Shown: in pieces, positions 33,221 through 41,348 of the stretch
Numbering within the stretch: position 1 is the stretch's first letter
How the letters are laid out: each line of letters begins with the position of its first letter
Assembly (NCBI GenBank): GCA_012523075.1
Contig: JAAYJF010000161.1
Coordinates: 1 to 41,348 of the forward strand
Origin: Clostridiales bacterium
Lineage (GTDB): Bacteria; Bacillota; Clostridia; Ch29
DNA: 41,348 nt
Direction of reading: 5' to 3'
Notes under the pieces: model-generated
Told to the model about the DNA's origin: nothing
Database searches by the model: none
The model's input: the letters and a program-made list of their open reading frames with translations, nothing else
Position numbers and translations under genes: made by a program

Positions 33221-34819
33221 CTATTTTTTGAATAATCCAATCTTCCTTAGAAAGGCCGATATCCTTTTACCCCCCGGAATTAATTCCAGCTCGCTGGCAG
33301 TTATTCCGCCAATCAGCACCAGTACAGCGCCGTATAATGCAGCCCCGGCCGTTACCGCCGCCAGCGTGGCCAATGTGTTGCTGCCCGTCATTCCAAACAT
33401 GCCCCGGTAAACTGCCACCGCCGAGACTGCCATAACAAGGGTCGCCACCACTGGCTTTACAATAGAATCCACAAAACCAATGGCGATGCCTATCTCCCTT
33501 TTTACCGCGATATAATTAAGCAGCGATGCCACCAGATAACCAATCACCGTACCAAGGGCGGCACCTTTTATGTTGATTGCGGCAATCCCGGTTAAAAAGT
33601 AGCTTGTTGCCAGCTTAAAAACAGAGCCCACCAGCAGGTTTTTTACCGGTATTATGGGCTTGCCTACACCCTGAAGGATTCCAGTGGCGGTCTGGATAAC
33701 CGCCAGGAATACAAATCCCAGTGCCAGCACCTGCAGCACCATCCACGTTTCCGGTTCCCTGGGATATAGCATAAGTATTATGGGCTTTGCCAGCACGAAC
33801 AACCCCGCCGAGGCGGGCAGCCCGACAAGTATACCGGTTTTCATGCCCAAGACAACTTTTTTTCTCATCCCGTCACTGTCCCTTCGGGCCACCGATTCTG
33901 ATATGGCAGGAACAAGGCTGGCAGCCAGCGCTACCGTTATTACCTGCGGGAAGTTAATAAGGGTGGCAGCCATCTGCGAAAGCTGTCCGTACATACTATT
34001 GGACTGGTCTATCGAAAAACCGGCAAATTGGAGCCTCCTTACAACTATGCTTAGGTCTATAAGCGTCATCAACGGCATAACCGACGTTCCCAGCGTAATT
34101 GGTATGGCTATGGCGAAAAGCCGGTACAATATGCTTTTCACCGGTTCCCTGACATTGGCGGGAGCCTCTTGTATATCAGGCAGCATTCTCTTACGGTAAA
34201 TTATATATATTATGTAAATGGCAATCAGCCCTGCCACCGCCCCCGATGAAGCCCCGAAGGAAGCGCCTGCGGCGGCGTACTCAAGCCCCCTGGGCACAAG
34301 CACTATGGCAAGCGCAAAACCTACCGCCACTCTCCCAAGCTGCTCGAAAACTTGCGAAAGGGCGGTGGGCGCCATATTCTGCAGTCCCTGGAAATAGCCC
34401 CGGAAGGCGGACATAAGCGGCACGAAAAAAAGCGCCGGTGCAACCGCTATCATCGAATAATAGGCCTTTGGATTCTGTAAAAGCCCCACCAGGTACTTTG
34501 AACCGGCAAACAATGCCGTTGAAGAAACAAGGCCTACTACAAACAACGTGACAAAGGAAATCCTGAATACCCTGTGCGCTTCGCCGGGCAACCCAAGGGC
34601 GGTTTTTTCCGAAACCAGTTTTGATATGGCGGTGGGCAGCCCCGTTGTGGAAATCGCAATCAGAAAACCGTATATGGGATATGCCGAACCATAATAACCC
34701 ATGCCCTCGGAGGTTATTATATTGGCAAGAGGTATCCGGTAGATGGCTCCAATCACCTTTACTATGACCCCGGCTATGCCAAGGATTAGTGTCCCCTTTA
34801 AAAGCGAATGCTTCTGCAT
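33221..34819 (-). CDS. Stage V sporulation protein B-like flippase (YabM; MOP/MATE superfamily)
   Basis: A 532-residue polysaccharide-transport-type membrane protein with about 14 helices. The N-terminal KGTLILGIAGVIVKVIGAIYRIPLANIIT and the FFVPLMSAFRGYFQGLQNM block are hallmark sequences of the SpoVB/YabM/MurJ-like group. It probably flips lipid-linked precursors, for instance for spore cortex peptidoglycan. By position it corresponds to yabM of B. subtilis rather than spoVB itself. The ATG at 34819 follows GGGGGC, and the gene lies downstream of the spoVT terminator, so it may have its own promoter in the 163-nt gap. Confidence 0.9.
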   Translation of the reverse strand: MQKHSLLKGTLILGIAGVIVKVIGAIYRIPLANIITSEGMGYYGSAYPIYGFLIAISTTGLPTAISKLVSEKTALGLPGEAHRVFRISFVTLFVVGLVSSTALFAGSKYLVGLLQNPKAYYSMIAVAPALFFVPLMSAFRGYFQGLQNMAPTALSQVFEQLGRVAVGFALAIVLVPRGLEYAAAGASFGASSGAVAGLIAIYIIYIIYRKRMLPDIQEAPANVREPVKSILYRLFAIAIPITLGTSVMPLMTLIDLSIVVRRLQFAGFSIDQSNSMYGQLSQMAATLINFPQVITVALAASLVPAISESVARRDSDGMRKKVVLGMKTGILVGLPASAGLFVLAKPIILMLYPREPETWMVLQVLALGFVFLAVIQTATGILQGVGKPIIPVKNLLVGSVFKLATSYFLTGIAAINIKGAALGTVIGYLVASLLNYIAVKREIGIAIGFVDSIVKPVVATLVMAVSAVAVYRGMFGMTGSNTLATLAAVTAGAALYGAVLVLIGGITASELELIPGGKRISAFLRKIGLFKK

Positions 34820-34925
34820 GGCTTTTTGCCCCCTAATTTTTTAACATCTATAAAACATAAATATTATATCAGAAATAACCGTCTATAAACAGAGTTGTTC
34901 GTCAATGGCACCGTAGCACCATGAC

Positions 34926-34957
34926 AAAAAACAGCAGTCTTGACACTGCTGTTTTTT
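34926..34957. terminator. Terminator after spoVT
   Basis: AAAAAACAGCAGT (34926-34938) and ACTGCTGTTTTTT (34945-34957) form a 13-bp stem with loop CTTGAC, giving T-runs on both strands. It sits 25 nt after the spoVT stop codon. Confidence 0.9.
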
Positions 34958-34982
34958 ACGCTTAGCCTTATCCGCATTGGCG

Positions 34983-35540
34983 TTATTGCTCCATTTGTTT
35001 GCCCAGGAAGGAAGCCGCAGCGTTTGATAGCTTTGTCTCCAGGTCTCCCATCCTAACATCGTTTTCTTTAGAAAGTAGTATGACTGCTCCTATCGGATCG
35101 CCCAAGGAAACTATCGGAGCAATTACCTGAGCAGTATACTTGGTTTCCCCGTCTTCGTCGGAAACAATGCTCAAAAGCTTGTGACCTTCGTTTTTGTTGA
35201 GAATAATGGTCTTCTTTTCTTCCATTGTCTTCTCAAGGGCTGCGCTAACTCTCTTTTCAATATATTCCTTTTTGGATGTGCCTGCTACGGTTATTATGGT
35301 ATCTCTATCAGCAATCACTGCTATATGGCCTGATGCTTCGTTTAGGGATTCTGCATACTCCTGTGCAAACTCGCTTAGTTCTCCGATAGGTGAATACTTT
35401 TTAAGTATTACTTCCCCCTCTCTGTCGGTGAAAATTTCAAGGGGATCGCCTTCTCTTATCCTTAGGGTGCGTCTTATCTCCTTGGGTATAACAACCCTCC
35501 CAAGGTCATCTATCCGCCTCACTATTCCTGTTGCCTTCAA
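34983..35540 (-). CDS. spoVT: Stage V sporulation protein T, AbrB-family regulator
   Basis: A 185-residue transcription factor. Residues 1-~50 are an AbrB-type swapped-hairpin DNA-binding domain (TGIVRRIDDLGRVVIPKEIRRTLRI). Residues ~58-180 form a GAF-like domain. SpoVT tunes sigma-G-dependent genes in the forespore. The start is TTG at 35540, 8 nt after AAAGGAGGG. Upstream is a sigma-G-like promoter, in agreement with B. subtilis regulation. Its place between mfd/prsA and spoVB matches the conserved order. Confidence 0.96.
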   Translation of the reverse strand: MKATGIVRRIDDLGRVVIPKEIRRTLRIREGDPLEIFTDREGEVILKKYSPIGELSEFAQEYAESLNEASGHIAVIADRDTIITVAGTSKKEYIEKRVSAALEKTMEEKKTIILNKNEGHKLLSIVSDEDGETKYTAQVIAPIVSLGDPIGAVILLSKENDVRMGDLETKLSNAAASFLGKQMEQ

Positions 35541-35590
35541 CGGTGTATCCCTCCTTTTTCTGTATTTTGTTACAAATTATCCAGCAAGAT

Positions 35591-35620
35591 TATTATTAGA
35601 TACTTGACTTGCTTTTATTC
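35591..35620 (-). promoter_or_regulatory. Candidate sigma-G promoter of spoVT
   Basis: The minus strand has GAATA (35616-35620), 18 bp, AATAATA (35591-35597). This matches the sigma-G pattern GHATR-N18-CATNHTA at all but one position. It lies about 50 nt upstream of the spoVT start. Confidence 0.5.
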
Positions 35621-35663
35621 ATAATCCGCTGCCTAAATACAGAAAAAGGGTGCTAATCTTTTG

Positions 35664-36638
35664 CTACATATTTTTGGGATAAATTTTTATATCCGCCTGC
35701 TCTCTAAGCTTGGTCACTTCCTCTATATACTTTTCCTCCTGCTGGTAATAGGTAAGCATGGCCTCGATATCGTCCCGGGCCTCCTCAAAGGGAATGGGCT
35801 CCACTACGGTCTTTTCATAAACCTTTATTATATGAAATCCGAACTGGGTCTCCACTATATCGCTTATCTCTCCCTCCTCCAGGGCGAAGGCAGCCTTCTC
35901 AAAGGGCTCCACCATGTATCCGTACCCGAACTCGCCTAAGTCTCCCTTTGTGGTCTCCGCACCCTGTTCCACTGAATACTTCGCCGCCAGCGCACCGAAG
36001 TCCTCACCGGCCTTTGCCTTAGCCAGCACCTCCTCCGCCTCATCCCGTGCATCAAGGAGAATGTGGCTGGCTTTTACCGTATCGTTTTTAAACTCCTTCG
36101 GATTTTCATCGTAGTACTTCTTTATATCCTCCTCCGAAACGGTAACCGGCTCCACAACTCTTTGCCTGTATTTACCTATTACCAGGTCCTGCCTTACCTG
36201 GGCGGTAAATTCTTCCTCGCTTAGGTTTTGTGAGGCCAGAAAGTCCAGATACTTCTTCTCATCGTCAAAGTAGTCCTTGATGGCTTTAACTTCCTGGTCC
36301 ACCTCCGCATCGGTAACCTCTATGCCCTCTTCCTCAGCATCTTCCAGTACCAGCCTGTCGGTTATAAGCTTTTCGGCCACCTGTTCCTTAACCACATCGA
36401 TAAACTTTTTGCCGTCAATATCCTTGTTCCATATATCGGTGCCGTACTGGCTCTCGTAGGTGGTCCTATATAATTCGAAACTCCTGTTAAACTCTTCCTT
36501 TGTTATTACATACCCGTTTACCTCGGCCACTGCCGCATTTTTCTCCGCTTCGGGGTTTTTCCTCACAATACCGCAACCCGCAAGGGCAAAGCTGAGTATC
36601 ACGGCTACGGCTATCAATAGGCTTTTGTTTATCCGCAA
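35664..36638 (-). CDS. prsA: PrsA-like peptidyl-prolyl cis-trans isomerase lipoprotein
   Basis: A 324-residue exported foldase. The lipobox LAGC gives Cys22 as the anchor. Residues ~38-180 are the SurA-like N-terminal chaperone region, rich in Glu/Lys helices. Residues ~188-280 form a parvulin domain (VKASHILLDARDEAEEVLAKAK... GDLGEFGYGYMVEPFEKAAF... TQFGFHIIKV). A short C-terminal helix ends the protein. It helps folding of secreted proteins at the membrane-wall interface. It follows mfd by about 50 nt; this mfd-prsA pairing is common in Clostridia, while B. subtilis has spoVT there. Confidence 0.94.
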   Translation of the reverse strand: MRINKSLLIAVAVILSFALAGCGIVRKNPEAEKNAAVAEVNGYVITKEEFNRSFELYRTTYESQYGTDIWNKDIDGKKFIDVVKEQVAEKLITDRLVLEDAEEEGIEVTDAEVDQEVKAIKDYFDDEKKYLDFLASQNLSEEEFTAQVRQDLVIGKYRQRVVEPVTVSEEDIKKYYDENPKEFKNDTVKASHILLDARDEAEEVLAKAKAGEDFGALAAKYSVEQGAETTKGDLGEFGYGYMVEPFEKAAFALEEGEISDIVETQFGFHIIKVYEKTVVEPIPFEEARDDIEAMLTYYQQEEKYIEEVTKLREQADIKIYPKNM

Positions 36639-36688
36639 GTTTAATTCACTCCCCTACCTGAAATGACTTATTCTAATTATATAGTAAT

Positions 36689-39600
36689 TTACCCATTGTT
36701 AAAACATATAATTTTTTCTATAATTCCTTTTATTGATAACAGCAGCTTATAGGGATCCCCTGTTTCGACCCTGAAGGTAAAGCTCGGCCGGCCGGAGGCC
36801 TTGAATTTTACCCTTCCGGCGTATTCATTGAGAAACGCCACTAAAGCCCTGGGCTCCACCGGAGCCTTTTGAGTAAACTCAAATTTGATGGCGTTATCCC
36901 TTTGCGAAACGGCTTGGATACCCAGCCTCTGACACATGGACTTAATATGCGAAAGTAAAAGCAGGTTTGTCACCGGCCCTGCAGGCTCGCCAAACCGGTC
37001 GCATAACTCCTCGTATACATCTAAATAATCGTCAAAGGTATCAATGGATGCTATCCTTCTGTATATTTCCACCTTCTGCTTTTCATCCGGGATATAGGAA
37101 TCGGAGATATAGGCGTCCACCTCCAAATCCAGCTGGGGCTCCACCCTTTGTTCCACCGGTAGCCCTTTGAGCTCTTTGACTGTCTGGTCCAGCAGTTTGC
37201 AGTACAAGTCGTAGCCTACCGCCATCATATGCCCGTGCTGCTCGGGCCCCAGAATATTTCCGGCACCCCGTATCTCCAGGTCCCTTAGGGCTATTCTGAA
37301 ACCCGAGCCGAATTCGGTAAACTCTTTGATGGCCTTGAGCCTTTTTTCGGCGGCCTCGGTGAGCACCTTATCCTTCCTATAGGTAAAATAGGCGTAGGCT
37401 ATCCGGTTTGACCTACCCACCCTGCCCTTTAGCTGATACATCTGGGACAGCCCCAGCCTGTCTGAGTCGGTAACAATAATGGTATTTACGTTGGGCATAT
37501 CCAGTCCGTTCTCAATAATGGTGGTGCACAGCAAAATGTCATACCTTCGCTCCAGAAAGTCCAACATAACCCTTTCAAGGGCCCGCTCGTCCATCTGACC
37601 GTGGGCTATGCCTATGGTCGCTCCGGGCACAAGGGCGTGCAGCTCCCTTGCCATCTTTTCTATGGAATGAACACGGTTGTGTACAAAGTAAACCTGACCG
37701 TTCCTGCCCAGTTCCCTTTGTATGGCGTCCCGGATAAGCCGGTCGCTTTGTTCAACGATAAAGGTCTCAACGGGAAACCTGTCCCTGGGAGGGTCCAGAA
37801 TAACGCTCATATCCCTTATCCCTGCCATGGACATATGCAGCGTCCTGGGTATGGGTGTTGCGGTAAGGGTCAAAACGTCAATATTCTCCTTAAGCCTTTT
37901 TATTGCCTCTTTATGACGCACCCCAAACCGCTGCTCCTCATCCACCACAAGGAGCCCCAGGTCTTTGAACACTACGTCCTGCTGCAAAAGCCTGTGGGTA
38001 CCTATCAGTATATCAATATTGCCCTCCTTAAGGAGCCTTAAGATTTCCTGCTGCTGACCGGCGGTCCTGAACCGGCTCATCATTTCGATGTTTATCGGAA
38101 ACTGCTCCATCCTCTGCCGGAAGGTATTGTAGTGTTGTTGCGCCAGTATGGTGGTAGGTACCAGCATAGCCACCTGTTTTCCGTCCATTACCGCTTTGAA
38201 AGCGGCACGCATTGCCACTTCAGTCTTTCCGTAGCCCACATCACCGCACAGCAGCCGGTCCATAGGCCTTCGCCGCTCCATGTCCCTTTTGGTTTCCTCT
38301 ATGCACCTAATCTGGTCGGGGGTCTCCTCGAAGGGAAACAGGTCATCAAACTGCTTTTGCCAGACGGTATCCCCGCCGAAGGCATGCCCCGCTGCCGCCT
38401 CCCTGGCGGCGTACAGTTGCAGCAGTTCCCTGGCCATGCCCTCTATAGCCCTTTTGACGCTGGCTTTGGTCTTTGCCCATTCCCTGCCCCCCATCTTGCT
38501 TACACGAACCTTTTTGCCCTCCGCACCTACGTACTTCTGTATAAGATGGGATTGGTATGTGGGCAGGTAGAGCATATCGCCGTTCCTGTATTCTATCTTA
38601 AGATAATCCCTCTTTATATTCTCTACCTTTAGCTCCTGTATCCCCTTGTAAATGCCTATTCCCTGGTTCTCGTGCACCACATAATCACCGGGGCTTAGCT
38701 CGGTAAAGACCTCAATGCCCTGTTTTTTTGCCTTGGGGACGGCCCTAAACCTCTTTTTGGCGGTCCCGAATATATCGCCATCGGAAAATACCGCCAGTTT
38801 TGCTCCGGGAAAAAGAAATCCCTCCTTCACCGTACCTCTGCCCAGTACTACCGTCCCCGCCGGAAACTCCCTGTCGGTGCTACCCTCTGCTAGGGCCGGA
38901 TGGATATCGTTTTTAACCAATTCTTCCCGGAGCGTACCCAGCCTTGAATCGGAACCGACCAGTACTCCCACCAGGTACCCGTCCTTCCTAAGCCGGGCTA
39001 TTTCTTTGACTGCCAGAGGTAGTTTCCCGTGGAAAGATTCCATACCCCTTGTGGAAAAACCGAAGGTAATACCCTGCCCTTTTAGTATATCGGTAATACC
39101 CACCACGCGGATTTTGTCCAGCATAATTTCCACCTGCACCGGTGCCAGTATCCTGTGCTGCTGCCGGAGAAGGACCTTTCCCTTTTCCCGCCTGTCATTG
39201 TAGTGATCAATAAAATCCCCGTGGAACCTTTCCGCCTCTTCCTTTATTCTGACCGGATTATCCAGTACAACCAAACAGTTCTTATCCAGGTAATCAAAAA
39301 GGCTTACCGTTTCGCACCCGTACATCCAGTAATTGCCCAATAGACGGGTGCCGGACTCCGTAGCTATGGCCGCCTTAACCGCGGCGGTATCCTCCTTAAG
39401 TTCCTCCGCCCTGTCCCCCAGGCCGAAGGCATTGAGCCTCTCAACCGTTTTACTTAGGTCGACGTCCATATTCCGGAGGATCCTCTCCCGTTCCTCTGGC
39501 TCTGTCAGCAGTTCCCTGCAGGGGGGTACCCTTATACCGTCTATCTTATCCACTGACCTTTGCGAATCGGCGTCCAAAATTCTTATGGAATCCACCATGT

Positions 39601-40192
39601 CGCCGAAGAACTCTATCCTGCAGGGGGAAGGGCTGCCCACCGGGAATATGTCCAATATACCGCCTCTTACGCTGAACTGGCCCGGTCCTTCGGTCATGTA
39701 TCCCCTTTCATAGCCAGCAGTAACAAGCCTTTCCAACACCCTGTCCATGCCCGGCTCTTCGCCGGTTCTAATAATAAGGGTGGTTTTTTTGTATCTATCG
39801 GACGGCATCACAGGAAAAAACAGCGCCTCAGCCGGTGCCACCATCATGTCCGCTCCCCCCGAGGCCAATGCGTCCAGCGTGCTTATCCTCTCCCATTCCG
39901 CCTCCATACTGTGTACCATATCGTTATACAAGATCGGCTGAAGAGGGGGGTAATAATATACTCTTCCGGCAATGCTTCTCAGGTCCTCCAACACCTCCCG
40001 GGCCCTTGCCCCGCTATTGCATACCATCACTACGGGGAAACCCTTACCGGCAAGGGCCGCCGCCCAGAAGGCGCTGCGGGACCCCGAAAGCCCCGACATA
40101 TTTACCCTTCGGCTACCCCCTTCCAGTTCCTTGACCGCTTCTATAAACTGCGGGCTTTGTTGTATGCTGCGAACAATATATCCGAAATTCAT
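36689..40192 (-). CDS. mfd: Transcription-repair coupling factor Mfd
   Basis: A protein of about 1167 residues. Domain order: UvrB-like region (~1-340), RNA polymerase-interaction domain (ELSPGDYVVHENQGIGIYKGIQEL near 495), the RecG-like translocase with Walker A LLCGDVGYGKTEVAM and DEEQRFG (DEExQ) motif, helicase C-terminal QMYQLKGRVGRSN, and the C-terminal TRCF domain. Mfd removes stalled RNA polymerase and recruits UvrA. The ATG at 40192, 9 nt after AAGGGG, is preferred to the TTG at 40201 next to the ribosome site. It stands after pth and the small PrsW-like gene. Confidence 0.97.
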   Translation of the reverse strand: MNFGYIVRSIQQSPQFIEAVKELEGGSRRVNMSGLSGSRSAFWAAALAGKGFPVVMVCNSGARAREVLEDLRSIAGRVYYYPPLQPILYNDMVHSMEAEWERISTLDALASGGADMMVAPAEALFFPVMPSDRYKKTTLIIRTGEEPGMDRVLERLVTAGYERGYMTEGPGQFSVRGGILDIFPVGSPSPCRIEFFGDMVDSIRILDADSQRSVDKIDGIRVPPCRELLTEPEERERILRNMDVDLSKTVERLNAFGLGDRAEELKEDTAAVKAAIATESGTRLLGNYWMYGCETVSLFDYLDKNCLVVLDNPVRIKEEAERFHGDFIDHYNDRREKGKVLLRQQHRILAPVQVEIMLDKIRVVGITDILKGQGITFGFSTRGMESFHGKLPLAVKEIARLRKDGYLVGVLVGSDSRLGTLREELVKNDIHPALAEGSTDREFPAGTVVLGRGTVKEGFLFPGAKLAVFSDGDIFGTAKKRFRAVPKAKKQGIEVFTELSPGDYVVHENQGIGIYKGIQELKVENIKRDYLKIEYRNGDMLYLPTYQSHLIQKYVGAEGKKVRVSKMGGREWAKTKASVKRAIEGMARELLQLYAAREAAAGHAFGGDTVWQKQFDDLFPFEETPDQIRCIEETKRDMERRRPMDRLLCGDVGYGKTEVAMRAAFKAVMDGKQVAMLVPTTILAQQHYNTFRQRMEQFPINIEMMSRFRTAGQQQEILRLLKEGNIDILIGTHRLLQQDVVFKDLGLLVVDEEQRFGVRHKEAIKRLKENIDVLTLTATPIPRTLHMSMAGIRDMSVILDPPRDRFPVETFIVEQSDRLIRDAIQRELGRNGQVYFVHNRVHSIEKMARELHALVPGATIGIAHGQMDERALERVMLDFLERRYDILLCTTIIENGLDMPNVNTIIVTDSDRLGLSQMYQLKGRVGRSNRIAYAYFTYRKDKVLTEAAEKRLKAIKEFTEFGSGFRIALRDLEIRGAGNILGPEQHGHMMAVGYDLYCKLLDQTVKELKGLPVEQRVEPQLDLEVDAYISDSYIPDEKQKVEIYRRIASIDTFDDYLDVYEELCDRFGEPAGPVTNLLLLSHIKSMCQRLGIQAVSQRDNAIKFEFTQKAPVEPRALVAFLNEYAGRVKFKASGRPSFTFRVETGDPYKLLLSIKGIIEKIICFNNG

Positions 40193-40235
40193 TATGCTCA
40201 ACCCCTTAAGCCAATAGCAATATTACCGGACTCTT

Positions 40236-40634
40236 TCAACCGGTATAGGCTGTCATTATTCTGTTCCACAGGCTGTGCAGCACCGACGCCGCCAGCACCG
40301 CCAATACCACCGAACCGGAGTACCTTAGTATAAACCAGGTGGCGGTCCCAAACAGCATATGGCTTGCAATGCTTAACGCCGCGGCGATAGTCGAATATGC
40401 CGCCGGTGAGCTGTACAGGTCGTACAGCGCCTCAACCATGCCAAACACCAGATGGGTAGGCACGATACCCGCACCAAACACAACCGCCGCTAGCGTCTTT
40501 AGCGTTTCTTCCATGACGGGCACAAAAAGGACCAGGGCCCTATCCCCCTTGTACTTAAGCAGTACGCTGCCCGATAAAAAACCCATAAGGGAAGCGGTAA
40601 GCCCGGCGACCAGGGTTAGAAGCACAGGGTTCAT
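40236..40634 (-). CDS. Small integral membrane protein, PrsW/CPBP-like
   Basis: A 132-residue protein with four to five hydrophobic helices. It contains EETLK (residues 42-46), FGMVE (64-68), His92 and His120 (HSLWN) in successive helices. This spacing recalls the EExxK, FxxxE and His motifs of PrsW/CPBP glutamic intramembrane proteases, though it is smaller than PrsW (~220) and the third motif is incomplete. It overlaps the pth stop codon by 4 nt (ATGA type), so the two are co-translated, and it precedes mfd by about 43 nt, the place of yabK in B. subtilis. The protease assignment is tentative. Confidence 0.6.
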   Translation of the reverse strand: MNPVLLTLVAGLTASLMGFLSGSVLLKYKGDRALVLFVPVMEETLKTLAAVVFGAGIVPTHLVFGMVEALYDLYSSPAAYSTIAAALSIASHMLFGTATWFILRYSGSVVLAVLAASVLHSLWNRIMTAYTG

Positions 40635-41191
40635 CCGTTAAACTTGCCCATGGCCGCGTCCGGCCCTTGGTCCAAAAAGGTTTCAACGGCCAGCACCGCC
40701 CTCTTTATTGTCTCGTCCATTATGGCCCGCTGCTCCCTGGAAAACCGCTCCAGCACATAACATGCCAGGTCCCGGCCCTCCGGCGGCGGCCCAATACCTA
40801 ACCGCAGCCGTGGAAAGTCCTCGGTCTGCAGCTGATATATTATGGACTTCATACCGTTATGGGTGCCGGCGCTACCGCTTTTTCGCAGTCTTATCCTACC
40901 AATGTCCAAATCAGCATCGTCGTATATCACCAAGAGGTTTTGGTGATGGATTCGGTAGTATTCCACCGCATCAAGCACGCTCATACCGCTTAAGTTCATA
41001 TAGGTGGAGGGCTTTAAAAGTAGCACATCTCGTCCCGAGATTTTGCCGGTCCCGACGCTTCCCTTAAACCTGGCTCTGCCCATCCTTATACCGTGTTTTG
41101 CCGCCAAAAGGTCAATAACGTCAAAACCGACGTTATGCTTTGTATTTGCATACTTCCTCCCCGGATTACCAAGACCCGCTATTATATACAT
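40631..41191 (-). CDS. pth: Peptidyl-tRNA hydrolase
   Basis: A 186-residue enzyme releasing tRNA from peptidyl-tRNA that dropped off ribosomes. The family start MYIIAGLGNPGRKYANTKHN is clear, with catalytic His19, and is followed by LLLKPSTYMNLSG, VIYDDADLDIGRIRLRKSGSAGTHNGMKSI and PRLRLGIGPP. A GTG at 41200 is possible, but the ATG at 41191, 8 nt after GGGG, gives the canonical N-terminus. It corresponds to spoVC at the start of the B. subtilis mfd region. A hairpin lies upstream at 41245-41273. Confidence 0.97.
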   Translation of the reverse strand: MYIIAGLGNPGRKYANTKHNVGFDVIDLLAAKHGIRMGRARFKGSVGTGKISGRDVLLLKPSTYMNLSGMSVLDAVEYYRIHHQNLLVIYDDADLDIGRIRLRKSGSAGTHNGMKSIIYQLQTEDFPRLRLGIGPPPEGRDLACYVLERFSREQRAIMDETIKRAVLAVETFLDQGPDAAMGKFNG

Positions 41192-41244
41192 ATTAATCAC
41201 CCCAAAGGATATCTACCATTAATTCTACCACATTTAGCAAAATC

Positions 41245-41273
41245 AAAACCACCGTTTATTCTTCGGTGGTTTT
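41245..41273 (-). terminator. Hairpin overlapping the stop of the rightmost partial gene
   Basis: AAAACCACCG (41245-41254) and CGGTGGTTTT (41264-41273) form a 10-bp stem with a 9-nt loop containing the stop codon of the partial gene. TTTTGATTTT follows on the minus strand, so it ends the transcript ahead of pth. Confidence 0.75.
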
Positions 41274-41348
41274 GTTTTGTTTCATTATTCGATTGTTTTC
41301 CTCCAGCAGCACCACCGTGGGCTTTACGTCCCCAGCCCTTTCCCTTTC
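41256..41348 (-). CDS. Unidentified partial gene, C-terminal 30 residues
   Basis: The last 30 codons of a minus-strand gene enter from the right edge, in frame from base 41348, and end with TAA at 41256-41258. The peptide is charged (ending VVLLEENNRIMKQNKTTEE) and does not identify a family. The terminator hairpin over its stop codon supports a real gene end. Confidence 0.5.
   Translation of the reverse strand, partial: ERERAGDVKPTVVLLEENNRIMKQNKTTEE

Noticed and set aside
39560-40333. 257-codon plus-strand open frame
   Set aside because: It is the antisense shadow of mfd and the adjacent small gene. Its peptide is of low quality and there is no ribosome site.

Overview
The window comes from a low-GC-to-mid-GC Gram-positive, endospore-forming anaerobe of the Clostridia, most like the Peptococcaceae (Pelotomaculum/Desulfotomaculum type). 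The reasons are the sporulation genes (spoIIE, spoVT, spoVB, yabP, yabQ, spoIID), strong GGAGG ribosome sites, many TTG starts, and a complete methylmalonyl-CoA module. The genus is an inference. Almost every gene is on the minus strand, so transcription runs from high to low coordinates.

Region 1 (1-8170). After the 5' part of birA (biotin ligase) comes a minus-strand operon that reads mcm large subunit, mcm B12 subunit, meaB, epimerase, mmdA, mmdD, mmdC, mmdB. Together these interconvert succinyl-CoA and methylmalonyl-CoA and decarboxylate methylmalonyl-CoA to propionyl-CoA with sodium export (or the reverse). birA would supply biotin to the MmdC carrier. Residues Tyr89 and Arg207 mark the mutase as methylmalonyl-CoA specific.

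Region 2 (8170-16550). This is an accessory catabolic island. It holds a TAXI-type binding protein, a fused TRAP permease and an acetolactate-synthase-like ThDP enzyme in one operon, and then a CoA-acylating aldehyde dehydrogenase. Both units have sigma-54 (-24/-12) promoters of nearly identical sequence. A third, divergent sigma-54 promoter leads into a decayed gene. The substrate is unknown.

Region 3 (16550-41348). This follows the Bacillus subtilis order pth - mfd - spoVT - spoVB - yabN - yabO - yabP - yabQ - divIC - yabR - tRNAs - spoIIE - yabS - yabT - tilS - hpt - ftsH. Additions are a PrsW-like membrane protein, prsA, hbs, a single plus-strand peptidoglycan-binding protein, spoIID and a Ppx/GppA gene. 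Four tRNA genes (fMet, Met, Glu, Val) form a unit with its own promoter and terminator. spoIIE has the 21-bp-spaced promoter typical of Spo0A-activated genes, and spoVT has a sigma-G-like promoter.

The intergenic spaces are invaded by at least three dispersed repeat families: a MITE-like element with TATATATAACGCA ends (three copies), a 326-bp element with 18-bp terminal inverted repeats (one full and one truncated copy), and short hairpin repeats within the methylmalonyl operon. A REP-like palindrome also occurs, with a related sequence inside the yabS coding region. No CRISPR array, rRNA gene, intact transposase or prophage gene was seen.
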